This document shows, piece after piece, positions 46,916 to 55,510 of a DNA stretch of 64,000 nucleotides (positions are counted from its first letter, which is position 1; every line of letters starts with the position of its first letter). Below the pieces are notes generated by a model, which searched no databases, was not told where the DNA came from, and worked only from the letters and a program-made list of their open reading frames with translations. The stretch is from Rhizobium tropici CIAT 899. Lineage in GTDB: Bacteria > Pseudomonadota > Alphaproteobacteria > Rhizobiales > Rhizobiaceae. The position numbers and the translations under genes were made by a program. The DNA lies in assembly GCF_000330885.1 (NCBI RefSeq), contig NC_020059.1, positions 3,567,501 to 3,631,500 of the forward strand, read 5' to 3'.

Positions 46916-47986
46916 ATGTCCGACATCAAGAAAGTCGCGATCATCGGCCTCGGCATCGGCCGCTCCCACATCACCGAAGGCTATCTGCCGCACTCCGATC
47001 GCTACGAAGTCGCCGTCCTCTGCGATCTCAACGAGGAACGCCTCAATGCGGTCGGCGACGAATTCGGCATCGCCAAGCGCGTCATGGATTTCTCCGAAGT
47101 CCTCGCCATGCCCGATATCGACATCATCGACATCTGCACGCCCCCCGGCTCGCATTTTCAGCTGATTATGCAGGCATTATCAGCCGGCAAGCATGTGGTC
47201 TGCGAAAAGCCTCTCGTCGGCTCGCTCGCCGATGTCGATGCCGTCATCGCGGCCGAAAAGACGGCCAAAGGCCGGCTGATGCCGATCTTCCAGTATCGCT
47301 ATGGCGACGGTATCCAGAAGGCCAAGCGCATCATCGCTTCAGGCATCGCCGGCAAGGCCTATGTCGCCACCTCGGAGACGCATTGGGTGCGCGGCGCCGA
47401 TTACTACGCGGTCCCCTGGCGCGGTAAGTGGGACACCGAACTCGGCGGCGTGCTGATGACGCACTCCATCCATCTGCACGATATGCTCACCTATCTGATG
47501 GGGCCGATCGCAGGCCTCTTCGGCCGCGTCGCAACCCGCGTCAACGATATCGAGGTCGAGGATTGCGCCAGCGCGAGCCTGCTGATGGAAAACGGGGCGC
47601 TTGCCACCATCAGCGCGACGCTCGGCTCGCAGGAGCAAATCAGCCGTCTTCGCCTCGCCTTCGAAAACGTTCTGATCGAAAGCAACCACGAGCCCTACAG
47701 CCCCGGCCAGGATCCCTGGAAGATCGTTCCCGCCAATGACGAAATCGGCGCGAAGATCGATGCGCTGCTCGCCGACTGGTCGCCGATCCCCAACCGTTTC
47801 AACACGCAGATGAGGCTGTTCCACGAGGCGTTGGTGTCGGGTGGACCGCTGCCGGTGACCACAGTCGATGCTCGCCAGGCGCTGGAGCTGGTCACGGCAT
47901 TCTATGAATCGTCGGAAACCCGCACCGAAGTCCGCTTTCCGGTCGGGCCGGAAGCCAAGAAATACAAGAGCTGGAGGCCGTCATGA
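46916..47986 (+). CDS. Gfo/Idh/MocA family oxidoreductase (second of two)
   Basis: This 356-residue dehydrogenase has a normal N-terminal fold (KVAIIGLGIGRSHITEGYL) and HVVCEKPLVGSLADVDAV with the catalytic lysine. The C-terminal domain shows GGVLMTHSIHLHDMLTYLMG. It is six bases downstream of the first dehydrogenase, so both are co-translated. Two distinct Gfo/Idh proteins in one transporter operon suggest a two-step oxidation/epimerisation of the same sugar, as in inositol or 3-keto-sugar pathways; the substrate is unknown. Confidence 0.9.
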   Translation: MSDIKKVAIIGLGIGRSHITEGYLPHSDRYEVAVLCDLNEERLNAVGDEFGIAKRVMDFSEVLAMPDIDIIDICTPPGSHFQLIMQALSAGKHVVCEKPLVGSLADVDAVIAAEKTAKGRLMPIFQYRYGDGIQKAKRIIASGIAGKAYVATSETHWVRGADYYAVPWRGKWDTELGGVLMTHSIHLHDMLTYLMGPIAGLFGRVATRVNDIEVEDCASASLLMENGALATISATLGSQEQISRLRLAFENVLIESNHEPYSPGQDPWKIVPANDEIGAKIDALLADWSPIPNRFNTQMRLFHEALVSGGPLPVTTVDARQALELVTAFYESSETRTEVRFPVGPEAKKYKSWRPS

Positions 47987-48030
47987 ACGTTGCCCCGCGA
48001 GCCATCGGAACCAAGAAGGAGGGAGCGCCC

Positions 48031-49110
48031 ATGGCGACAAGCGTATCGCTGCAAAAGGTCATCAAACGCTATGGCGAGCTTCAGGTGGTTCACGGGATCG
48101 ATCTGGAAATCGAGCCGGGGGAATTCACCGTCTTCGTCGGTCCCTCCGGCTGCGGTAAATCCACGCTCTTGCGCATGATCGCCGGCCTAGAGCCGATTTC
48201 CGGCGGCGGCCTCTATCTCGACGGCAGCCGCATGAATGATGTCCCCGCCTCCAAGCGCGGCATCGCCATGGTCTTCCAGTCCTATGCGCTCTACCCGCAT
48301 ATGAGCGTCTACAAGAACCTCGCCTTCGGCCTGGAAACGGCCGGCATGAAGAAGCACGAGATCCAGCCGCGCGTCGAAAAGGCCGCCGAGGTTCTGCAGA
48401 TTACGCAGCTTCTCCAACGTAAGCCGAAGCAGCTTTCCGGCGGCCAACGCCAGCGCGTTGCCATCGGCCGGGCCATCGTGCGCGAACCCAACATCTTCCT
48501 ATTCGACGAGCCGCTTTCGAACCTCGACGCCGAACTGCGCGTGCAGATGCGCGTCGAGATCGCCCGCCTGCACCAGCGTCTCGGCAACACCATGATCTAC
48601 GTTACCCACGACCAGACCGAAGCCATGACCATGGCCGATAAGATCGTCGTGCTCAATGGCGGCAAGATCGAGCAGGTCGGCGCTCCCCTTGACCTCTACA
48701 ACAGGCCGAAGAACAAGTTCGTTGCCGGCTTCATCGGCTCGCCGAAGATGAATTTCCTAGACGCGAAGATCGCCACCTCAGACGACGGCTCCGCCGTCAT
48801 CGACCTCGCCGGCCAGACGGTGCGCCTGCCGCGGCGGCTGGGCGGCCTGCAGCCCGGACAACCCGTCACCCTCGGTGCCCGCCCGGAACATCTGAACGTC
48901 GGCGATCGTGGCGTGGGACTCGGCAGCGCCCGCGTCGATCTCGTCGAGCACCTCGGCGGTCAGACGATCCTCTATGTGACGCTGCACGGCGGTCAGGCAC
49001 TGACGGTCGCCCTCGAAGACCAGCAGGCCATTCGCGCTGGCGAAACGGTCAGCATCCACATCGATCCCGAGCGTTGCCATTTGTTCGGGCCGAATGGGAT
49101 GACTTTGTAG
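48031..49110 (+). CDS. Sugar ABC transporter ATP-binding protein (UgpC/MalK type)
   Basis: This 359-residue ATPase has all canonical motifs: Walker A VGPSGCGKST, LSGGQRQR, Walker B LFDEPLSNLD and the switch histidine in YVTHDQTEAMTMADKI, plus a C-terminal TOBE domain (TLGARPEHLNV). I chose the ATG at 48031, preceded by AAGGAGGGAGC; the frame is open 16 codons further upstream from an ATG overlapping the dehydrogenase stop. It closes the TetR-regulated CUT1 operon, followed by a convergent gene and a short hairpin. Confidence 0.93.
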   Translation: MATSVSLQKVIKRYGELQVVHGIDLEIEPGEFTVFVGPSGCGKSTLLRMIAGLEPISGGGLYLDGSRMNDVPASKRGIAMVFQSYALYPHMSVYKNLAFGLETAGMKKHEIQPRVEKAAEVLQITQLLQRKPKQLSGGQRQRVAIGRAIVREPNIFLFDEPLSNLDAELRVQMRVEIARLHQRLGNTMIYVTHDQTEAMTMADKIVVLNGGKIEQVGAPLDLYNRPKNKFVAGFIGSPKMNFLDAKIATSDDGSAVIDLAGQTVRLPRRLGGLQPGQPVTLGARPEHLNVGDRGVGLGSARVDLVEHLGGQTILYVTLHGGQALTVALEDQQAIRAGETVSIHIDPERCHLFGPNGMTL

Positions 49111-49131
49111 TTGGGGCTAGCGCAGGATCTT

Positions 49132-49152
49132 TCTCGCCCCTGGCGGGCGAGA
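49132..49152. terminator. Hairpin between convergent ABC ATPase and GH2 genes
   Basis: TCTCGCCC-CTGGC-GGGCGAGA is an 8-bp stem with a 5-base loop in the 66-base gap between two convergent genes. No T-run follows on either strand. It may be a weak two-way terminator. Confidence 0.45.
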
Positions 49153-49176
49153 TAGGTCCCCCGCTGCCACTCCCAA

Positions 49177-51645
49177 TCAAACCTCAACGATCCGCCGGCT
49201 GCCGATAGCGCGGATTTGCCCGGATGGAATGACATCGGCCGGAACGCCCTCCCGCCGGTACAGGCGAATCCGCCGGCTGCCGGGCGCAAGATGGAACCAG
49301 TCATCTTCCGCCCGATAGGCTTCCAGATCGACCTGCACCGATTGCGCCAGCCGGTCGCTGCTGAGATCGAGGAACCAGTCCTCGCCTTCCTGCACCGCCG
49401 ACGCCGTGATTTCGGCATCGTGGCACGCCTTAGTGCGCCCAAGCGGAAAGTAAAAAGCCTGGGCGATAACAGTGCCGGTCGCCGAGGCTGTCAGCCGCGC
49501 CACCGTGACATCATGCGATGGCGGCCCGAAGCGGAAGGCATAGGTCGTGTCGAAGAAGGCGCCGAAAAGATCAGTGCAGGCTATCTTTTGCTTGCTGCGC
49601 GCTTCGACCACCAGATCGCGGCCCCCACCCACGACGATCTGGCGACCGTCGCGCAGGCAGGACACTTCGACGGTCAGATCGAGCGCCACATCGCTCTCAT
49701 TGATGACATGGACGTCGAGACCATTGGTGCCCTCATCCATGAGCAGCACCTGCACCGGCCGGAAGGCGCGCCGCAGCGCGTACCAGACCGGCTTCGGCTC
49801 GCCGGTCGAATCGATGACGCCCCAGCCGGCACCGGGAAGCAGATCCTGCAGCGTCCAAACGAGCGCCCCGTTGCAGCCGGAACCTTGGTGGCGCCACTCG
49901 GCATAGGTCTCCTCGGCCACCTCGCCGGTCACCGCGCGCGAAAGGTTGAGATAGAGATCCGGGTCTTCCCGCCGCAGCCGGTTGGGCTCGAAACCGTAGA
50001 GCTCCTGAAGATAATGATCGCGCACATCCTCGAAATCCCAGGATGCGCCGCGATCGCGCGGCACGCGCTCTTTCCATAGTGGGCTATGGACTGCCGGAAC
50101 CGGCAGGTGCTGGCCGAGCGTGCGGACTTGTGGCACGTGCGCGAAAGCCAGGCTCTCCGCGGCAAAACGAACATCGGCTCGGCGCGCATCGGCGAGCGGC
50201 CGCATATAGGCGCCGACGCCATAATAATGCGTGACCCCGGCATTCGGCGAAAACGGCATCGGCCCACCCGACGGCGAATTGACGACATAGGGGACATCCG
50301 GCCGCAGCGATTGAACCAGCGGCGGAATGATTTCCTCGACGATGGGGCTTTTCCAGAACTGCTCGGGCAGGCCCATCATGGCTGCCTGCTGGTGGATCTC
50401 GCTGCCGCCGCAAAGGATTGCCAGCGAAGGTGAGAGGCGTGTGCGACTTAGAAGCTGCGAAACCTCCGTCTCGACATGGGCGTTGAAGGCCTTGTCGTTC
50501 TTCGGATAGTCGAAATTGGCAAACATGAAATCCTGCCAGACCATCAGGCCAAGTTCGTCACAGAGGCGGAAGAACTCCGGCGTTTCGTATGCCATTGTGC
50601 CGCCGATGCGGATCATGTTCATGCCGGCCTCGGCCGCCAGCCGCAGCCAGCTCTCATAATCCTCGCGGCCGCCGGACAGGCGCACGATGTCGGCCGTGGT
50701 CCAGACCGCGCCTCGGCAAAAGATCCGCTCGCCATTCACGACAAGAGCGAAATCCTGCCCATCGGCACCGCGATCCACCGACAGCCGCCGGAAACCGGTC
50801 TGCCCAAGCGCATGCTCGACGCCATTGACGACAAGGGTGACGTCATGGAGTTGCGGCACGCCATGCGTATGCGGCCACCATGGCATCACATCGGGAATTT
50901 TCAGGATAGCGGTATAGCGGCCGGCACCAGCTTTCTCGAAAGCCTGTTCCATCTCTCCGCATCGCAAAAGCAGCTCTTCGACATCGCCTTCGATCGAAAG
51001 CGAGGCATAGAGCCTGCCCTCGCCATTCTCGAGCAGGTCCGGCCGCAAGGAGAGATCGCGGATCACAGGAGCGCCGGGACGCAGCAGCGAAATCGGCCGC
51101 CAAGGACCGACGGCCTGAACCTCAGGGCACCAGCCGGGCATATGACCGAGCAGCGTCGTGCGCACCATCCGCAAGCCCTGTGGCGTGATCATCTGCGGCC
51201 GCCAACGGGCGCGTGGGCCGGGTTCCAAAAGCTTCGGCTCCAGCGCGCGGAAGCAGAGCGCCAGCTCGTCGCGACCAAGCAAGGTGACATCGACGTCGTG
51301 AGCCTCGAACATGCTTTCGGACACAAGGATTTGCTGGCCGTTGAGGAAGACTTCGCAAAGCGTCGCCAACCCTTCCAGCCGCAGAACGGCCTCACCCGCC
51401 TCCGCATCCACCAGACGGCAGATGTACCAGGCATCCTGATCGTGAAGCGGCTGCGGCTGCGTCCGGTCGAAGCGTCCGGCCTTTTCCAGGGCTTCCGCCA
51501 CTGTGCCGGGCACGGGCGCCGGGATAAAGCCGGACGTCAGCGGCACATCGGAGGGCGAGAGGCAGGTGCCCGCCTCCGTCAATACCAAATTCCAACCCTC
51601 GCTCAGCCGCATTCCATCGCCGAGATCCGCCAAGCGCCCGCCCAT
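49177..51645 (-). CDS. GH2 family glycosidase (beta-mannosidase-like)
   Basis: This 822-residue glycoside hydrolase of family 2 begins with a jelly-roll sugar-binding domain (PVPGTVAEAL, WYICRLVDAEAGEAVLRLEGLATLCEVFLNG) and continues with an immunoglobulin-like domain and a TIM barrel. The acid/base region reads SLAILCGGSEIHQQ, with Ser in place of the usual Asn of the NE pair, and the likely nucleophile lies in VRFAAESLAF. It lacks a signal peptide, so it acts on imported oligosaccharide. It is convergent with the CUT1 operon. Beta-mannosidase is a fold-level guess. An in-frame ATG at 51612 is an alternative start. Confidence 0.82.
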   Translation of the reverse strand: MGGRLADLGDGMRLSEGWNLVLTEAGTCLSPSDVPLTSGFIPAPVPGTVAEALEKAGRFDRTQPQPLHDQDAWYICRLVDAEAGEAVLRLEGLATLCEVFLNGQQILVSESMFEAHDVDVTLLGRDELALCFRALEPKLLEPGPRARWRPQMITPQGLRMVRTTLLGHMPGWCPEVQAVGPWRPISLLRPGAPVIRDLSLRPDLLENGEGRLYASLSIEGDVEELLLRCGEMEQAFEKAGAGRYTAILKIPDVMPWWPHTHGVPQLHDVTLVVNGVEHALGQTGFRRLSVDRGADGQDFALVVNGERIFCRGAVWTTADIVRLSGGREDYESWLRLAAEAGMNMIRIGGTMAYETPEFFRLCDELGLMVWQDFMFANFDYPKNDKAFNAHVETEVSQLLSRTRLSPSLAILCGGSEIHQQAAMMGLPEQFWKSPIVEEIIPPLVQSLRPDVPYVVNSPSGGPMPFSPNAGVTHYYGVGAYMRPLADARRADVRFAAESLAFAHVPQVRTLGQHLPVPAVHSPLWKERVPRDRGASWDFEDVRDHYLQELYGFEPNRLRREDPDLYLNLSRAVTGEVAEETYAEWRHQGSGCNGALVWTLQDLLPGAGWGVIDSTGEPKPVWYALRRAFRPVQVLLMDEGTNGLDVHVINESDVALDLTVEVSCLRDGRQIVVGGGRDLVVEARSKQKIACTDLFGAFFDTTYAFRFGPPSHDVTVARLTASATGTVIAQAFYFPLGRTKACHDAEITASAVQEGEDWFLDLSSDRLAQSVQVDLEAYRAEDDWFHLAPGSRRIRLYRREGVPADVIPSGQIRAIGSRRIVEV

Positions 51646-51692
51646 GACATTTTTCGAGGGATTGCCCCCGCCCCAATATGTTCAGAAATAAC

Positions 51693-51797
51693 CTACAGCG
51701 CCGCGCGTCATATATGACGCGCAAAGGTCGCTGTAGCACTTTTAACCTGCTGCATAATTTCATCCTTAAATCGATCCCGATTTAAGGAATTATGCAG
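51693..51797. repeat. Rhizobial intergenic repeat with two nested hairpins
   Basis: First part: outer arms CTACAGCG/CGCTGTAG surround the perfect palindrome GCGCGTCATATATGACGCGC (51693-51736). Second part: arms CTGCATAATT/AATTATGCAG enclose arms CCTTAAATCG/CGATTTAAGG with a 4-base loop (51750-51797). The whole is a known kind of conserved intergenic element in Rhizobium genomes. It separates the GH2 gene (promoter side) from the 3' end of the carrier-protein operon. Confidence 0.75.
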
Positions 51798-51826
51798 TAG
51801 CCGTATGACGATCCAACGGAGGCCGA

Positions 51827-52786
51827 TTAGAGCTTCCGTTCGAGTTCGCTCATCATGGAATCCCACGCATCGGCGGCAGGATCAAGCGCCGTCCGCAGCG
51901 GCTCGAATTTCTTGCGCGTAATGGCCCGGGCAAGCTGGAACTGCACCGACTTCGCCGTCTCGGAAATTTTCCGTGCCTCGGCTGCCGCATCGGACAAATC
52001 GGCTGAAAGCCAGTCGAAATGGCTGCCGGCAAGCTCGAAATTGGCGCCGAGCTGACGCAGCGTGTTGAAGGCATATTTATGGAAGAAACCGAATGGCCGT
52101 TCGGCGACCGCTTCCACCTGCGCCGGGAAGACCTCCGCGAAGGCGCGGATCGGATTAACCAGCGGACGACGGCGGAAATGGAAAGACAGAAGCTGCCGCG
52201 CCGTCTGACGGATCGCAGTCTCACCCGGCGCCTTCTCCGGGAATTTCGCGAATTCCGTGTAAGGTAGAAACGGCAGGTCCTCATCCGTCAGATGCAGCTG
52301 GAAGAGCCCGTCGAAATCCTCGCCCGACAGCCTGAAGAACCCGCCATTGTGGAAATAGTCGAGCGTGCGGCCTTCCATGTCGAGCCGGTTGATCGCGACC
52401 GTCGTCTTGCCGTGTTCTCGGCGATAGCCGACCCCTTGAGTATCCGGCATGAAAAAGGAGTCCATCTCGACCAGGCAGAGCCGGCCACGACCGATCTGCT
52501 CGGCGACATGGTTCTGAACCTTGTCGTAGATCGCAAGCTCGGTGCAGCGCACGCCGTAGAGCGCTTCCAGATCCTCAAGCGGCACCTTGAAGAAGGTGAA
52601 CTGATCGCCCTCGAAATCCTGTGTCAGCGTAAAGCCGAGCATGGCTTCCGGCGGCAGCTTCAGGCTCGAAAGCACTTCGATCCAGAGATCGATGTAGCAA
52701 TTCGTTTCCGGCCACATGCGCTCGCTGTCGTGCAGCGCATGTGGCTTGTAGGCGGCGGGATCCAGTCCCTGAAACACGGCAGCCAT
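51827..52786 (-). CDS. DUF1839 family protein of the carrier-protein operon
   Basis: This 319-residue protein belongs to DUF1839. Recognisable segments are WPETNCYIDLWIEVLSSL, FEGDQFTFFKVPLEDLE and TVAINRLDMEGRTLDYFHNGGFFRL. There is no known biochemical activity. The frame is open upstream to 52942, but the ATG at 52784-52786 gives a compact start eight bases after the end of the ligase gene. It is the last gene of the four-gene operon. Its presence beside an amino acid:[carrier protein] ligase suggests a step that uses the carrier-bound aminoacyl group, perhaps transfer or release; this is inference. Confidence 0.8.
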   Translation of the reverse strand: MAAVFQGLDPAAYKPHALHDSERMWPETNCYIDLWIEVLSSLKLPPEAMLGFTLTQDFEGDQFTFFKVPLEDLEALYGVRCTELAIYDKVQNHVAEQIGRGRLCLVEMDSFFMPDTQGVGYRREHGKTTVAINRLDMEGRTLDYFHNGGFFRLSGEDFDGLFQLHLTDEDLPFLPYTEFAKFPEKAPGETAIRQTARQLLSFHFRRRPLVNPIRAFAEVFPAQVEAVAERPFGFFHKYAFNTLRQLGANFELAGSHFDWLSADLSDAAAEARKISETAKSVQFQLARAITRKKFEPLRTALDPAADAWDSMMSELERKL

Positions 52787-52794
52787 GGGTGCGA

Positions 52795-53703
52795 TCAGCC
52801 CCAAAGCGCCTTGCGCACGCTCTCGGGCCATTCCTTGGTGTCGAGACCGTGAGTGTGGAACAGCGCCAGCGCGATGCGCTCCAGGCCGAAGCCGACGCAA
52901 GCCGTGTGCACGACGCGGCCATCGGCAAAATTCAGGCCCCATTTCGTGCCGAAGGCATCCTGATGATAGTTGAAGCTCATACAGGCTGTGGGATTGGCGA
53001 CGGAGGTGATCGGGATCAGCAGCTCGAACTTCAGGTTCTGGTCGCGCTGGTTGTTGGCAAGCATCTTGCCGGCGCGGCCGAAGAACGGATCGTTGGCGAC
53101 ATCGATGGTCACGTCGAGACCAACGGCCTTCATCATCTCGACACCACGATCCATCCAGCTCTGGCGGAAATCCGTCACATGCTTTTCGCTGCCCATGCAG
53201 ACATATTCGCGCATGCGGAAGAGCTGCTGGCGGGCCGGATCCTTGGAAGGCTCATGACGGAAGCAATAGGACTGAAGGTCGTAGAGCGCGCCGTTTTCCG
53301 GAATGGCGCCGCGCTTGGCCACCGTCGGATAGAGCGGATAGCAGGCTGCCGGCGTCAGCACGATATCGGTCGCCTGCTGGTCTTTCGTCCAGTCGTCGCC
53401 CACTTCCATGCATTTCAGCAGGCTCATATGGTCGAGCTCGTTGCCGCAGAAACTGTGCACTGTGCCGGCGAGCTGCGGGAAACTCTTCATGTAGCCGCTC
53501 GTCTCGAAGAAGGCGCGGTTCATGCCGGGCGGAAAGCGGATGGCTTCGGCGCCATCGGCACCGCCGAACGTGTCGATCAAGCGCTCGAAAGCGGAAATCA
53601 CGTCTTCGAACTGGCCGCTGCGGCCGTAGAGACCATCGACGCCGGTGTCGATCAGGAGACCGGAATCGAAAAGACGGTCCAGAAACGATGTTTGCATATC
53701 CAT
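52795..53703 (-). CDS. Amino acid:[carrier protein] ligase (seryl-tRNA-synthetase homolog)
   Basis: This 302-residue protein is a short class II aminoacyl-tRNA-synthetase relative without a tRNA-binding arm. Motif 2 is [21 protein letters not shown] (Arg149, Glu151) and motif 3 is GFGLERIAL (Arg276). Cys121, Glu166 and Cys269 lie at positions matching the zinc ligands of the Bradyrhizobium enzyme (Cys131, Glu176, Cys279 as I recall) with a constant offset of ten. Such enzymes activate glycine or alanine and load it on the phosphopantetheine of a carrier protein, not tRNA. The carrier-protein gene is two genes upstream in the same operon, separated by an ACAD-like gene. Confidence 0.93.
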   Translation of the reverse strand: MDMQTSFLDRLFDSGLLIDTGVDGLYGRSGQFEDVISAFERLIDTFGGADGAEAIRFPPGMNRAFFETSGYMKSFPQLAGTVHSFCGNELDHMSLLKCMEVGDDWTKDQQATDIVLTPAACYPLYPTVAKRGAIPENGALYDLQSYCFRHEPSKDPARQQLFRMREYVCMGSEKHVTDFRQSWMDRGVEMMKAVGLDVTIDVANDPFFGRAGKMLANNQRDQNLKFELLIPITSVANPTACMSFNYHQDAFGTKWGLNFADGRVVHTACVGFGLERIALALFHTHGLDTKEWPESVRKALWG

Positions 53704-53708
53704 GACGG

Positions 53709-54902
53709 TTACCCCAACAGACTGGTATCTTGTTTGTGGACGAGCAGCATTGTCGACGTATTGCCGAGAATGCGGTCGTTCGAGATCATCAATTGCGCCG
53801 AGTGCGCGTCGCGCAGGTGGCGGCCGAGGCTGTAGGGCGTACCGTTCTTGTAGCCCATGATGCCGCAGATCAGCATCGCATGGTTGATGATCGGCAGGAT
53901 CATCTCGGACGACGCGATCTTGACGTTGTTCATCGCCACGGCGAAAGCCATCGATGACAGGCGGTCGGCATCGAGCTTCGCCTCCTCATAGGCCTTCAGC
54001 CCGGCAACCACATTGGATTTCACCATCTGCAGCATGCTGGAGGCTTCGGCGAGGCGCAGCGCGCCGGGAGGCTGTACGCCGGGAGACTTGCGAGCGGCGG
54101 CTCGCACGAACGCCTGCGCACGGGAAACCGCATCGGCGGCAATGCCGTACCACACGCCGCTCCAGAGCAGATGTGAGCTCGCGAGCATCGACTGTGCGGC
54201 GATCTCGGCAAAGGGCTTCGGCAGGATCTGCTTGGCCGGCGCCTGACCCTTGAACAGGAAGCCGTCGGAGCAGGTGCCGCGCATACCGAGCGTGTTCCAC
54301 TCGACGGTGCGCTTGATGTCGTATTGATCTTTCAGGAAGCAGGTCAGTACCTGATCGGAGGACGCCGCCTCGGCATGGCTGCGCGAGGTGATCAGGATGG
54401 CGTCGGCATAGGCGCCATAGGAAATGACGGTCGCATCCTTTTCGAGGGTGCAGGTATCGCCTTCGACATTGATGGCGCAGATGCTGTTGCGTAGGTTGCC
54501 GCCGATCCCGCCTTCGGTCGTCGCCGACGCAAGCAGCAGCTGTTCCCTGGCGATGCGGCGCATGAAATCACGGTGCCAGTCGCTGTCGACGCCGTGTTCG
54601 ACGAGGCTCGAAAGCTTGATCTGATGCATGGCGAAGACCATGGCGCTGGCGGCGCAAGCCTGACCGAGGATCGAGCAAAGCTCGGCGATTTCGGTCATCG
54701 ACGCACCTTCACCGCCGAGATCGGCGGGGATCTGAATGGAGAGCAAATTTTCGGCGCGCATGGCGTCGACGGCTTCGCGTGGGAACCGGCCTTCGGCATC
54801 GACGGCATCGGCGTATTGGCTGGCGATCGCTGCGACGCGGGCGGCGCGCACCGCCGCTCCCTCGCCCGTCCCAACCTCGAGTAGAGCGATCGCCGCAGTC
54901 AT
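53709..54902 (-). CDS. Acyl-CoA-dehydrogenase-like flavoprotein of the carrier-protein operon
   Basis: This 397-residue protein has the ACAD fold: an N-terminal helical part, a flavin-interacting middle segment ([32 protein letters not shown]) and a C-terminal helical bundle. The C-terminus reads [20 protein letters not shown] then [10 protein letters not shown]. It does not show the (Y/F)EGT glutamate used as catalytic base in MCAD-type enzymes. Its ATG overlaps the carrier-protein stop as ATGA, so it is translationally coupled. By analogy with prolyl-PCP dehydrogenases it may oxidise the carrier-bound aminoacyl group, though a noncanonical base or a different reaction is possible. Confidence 0.85.
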   Translation of the reverse strand: MTAAIALLEVGTGEGAAVRAARVAAIASQYADAVDAEGRFPREAVDAMRAENLLSIQIPADLGGEGASMTEIAELCSILGQACAASAMVFAMHQIKLSSLVEHGVDSDWHRDFMRRIAREQLLLASATTEGGIGGNLRNSICAINVEGDTCTLEKDATVISYGAYADAILITSRSHAEAASSDQVLTCFLKDQYDIKRTVEWNTLGMRGTCSDGFLFKGQAPAKQILPKPFAEIAAQSMLASSHLLWSGVWYGIAADAVSRAQAFVRAAARKSPGVQPPGALRLAEASSMLQMVKSNVVAGLKAYEEAKLDADRLSSMAFAVAMNNVKIASSEMILPIINHAMLICGIMGYKNGTPYSLGRHLRDAHSAQLMISNDRILGNTSTMLLVHKQDTSLLG

Positions 54903-55153
54903 CAGGCGACCTTTCTGCTGTCCAGGATCATGCCGACGGTTCTTTCGATCGCGGCGATGCTGGCGAAGGACTTGCGGTTCAGCAGGTTGTCGGGAAATTC
55001 GATGTCGAAGGCGTCTTCGATGCCGAGCATCAGCTGCACGGAAGCGAAGGAAGACAGTCCCGTCGCATAAAGATCAGCATCGTCTTCAATCTGATCGATA
55101 GCAACAGGAAGCGTACCGAACTTGGCCAGCAAATCGCGAATCGTCTTGTTCAT
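54902..55153 (-). CDS. Acyl/aminoacyl carrier protein
   Basis: This 83-residue carrier protein has the four-helix ACP pattern. The attachment motif reads ATGLSSFASVQLML; aligned with the usual GxDSL, Ser35 would carry phosphopantetheine and the preceding Asp is Ser. It is strongly acidic in helix 2. It is the first gene of the four-gene operon and the likely substrate of the amino acid:[carrier protein] ligase encoded downstream. The ATG follows AGAAGGGAC. The upstream region is AT-rich and has an inverted repeat (55253-55325). Confidence 0.92.
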   Translation of the reverse strand: MNKTIRDLLAKFGTLPVAIDQIEDDADLYATGLSSFASVQLMLGIEDAFDIEFPDNLLNRKSFASIAAIERTVGMILDSRKVA

Positions 55154-55510
55154 AGTCTAGTCCCTTCTGGCATTGGCAAGCATAACCGCAGTTATGCAGT
55201 CTTATTCTTCACCGAGAAGTAACAGGAAAAATAGAACATTCCGCTAAGCGACGTGGTAAATAAAAACAACTTATACTTGGTGGGAAATTGCTATATTCTA
55301 GACTTTTCCGATTGAAATTTACCACACGTTAGTCATCTAAATCGCGACCCGCGCATTAATATTATATATTCCTGATATAAAGGCGTGGCGCTTTTTGAAA
55401 AGCCGAAGGCCTCAAGTCGGTTAACGTGCCAAAATTCGTCACAACGTTTGCGCTAGAAATACAATCCCAATCGGAGCGCCGGCAAAAGTATAGACCCATT
55501 GTAGCGAGTG
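55154..55510. other. AT-rich promoter region of the carrier-protein operon
   Basis: This 357-base stretch lies between the 3' end of epmB and the carrier-protein gene and is clearly richer in A+T than its neighbours. No ORF or RNA is visible. It should hold the operon's promoter. An inverted repeat (GTGGTAAAT at 55253-55261 and ATTTACCAC at 55317-55325) encloses the most AT-rich part. Confidence 0.5.
55253..55325. promoter_or_regulatory. Inverted repeat flanking the likely carrier-operon promoter
   Basis: GTGGTAAAT and ATTTACCAC are perfect 9-bp inverse copies separated by 55 bases of AT-rich DNA. Such a widely spaced pair could be two half sites of a looping or dimeric regulator. The adjacent bases (ACGTGG.../...CCACACGT) extend the match imperfectly. 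No regulator gene is visible nearby. Confidence 0.4.

Noticed and set aside
45800..47155. 451-codon minus-strand frame opposite the Gfo/Idh genes
   Set aside because: Shadow of two clear dehydrogenase genes.
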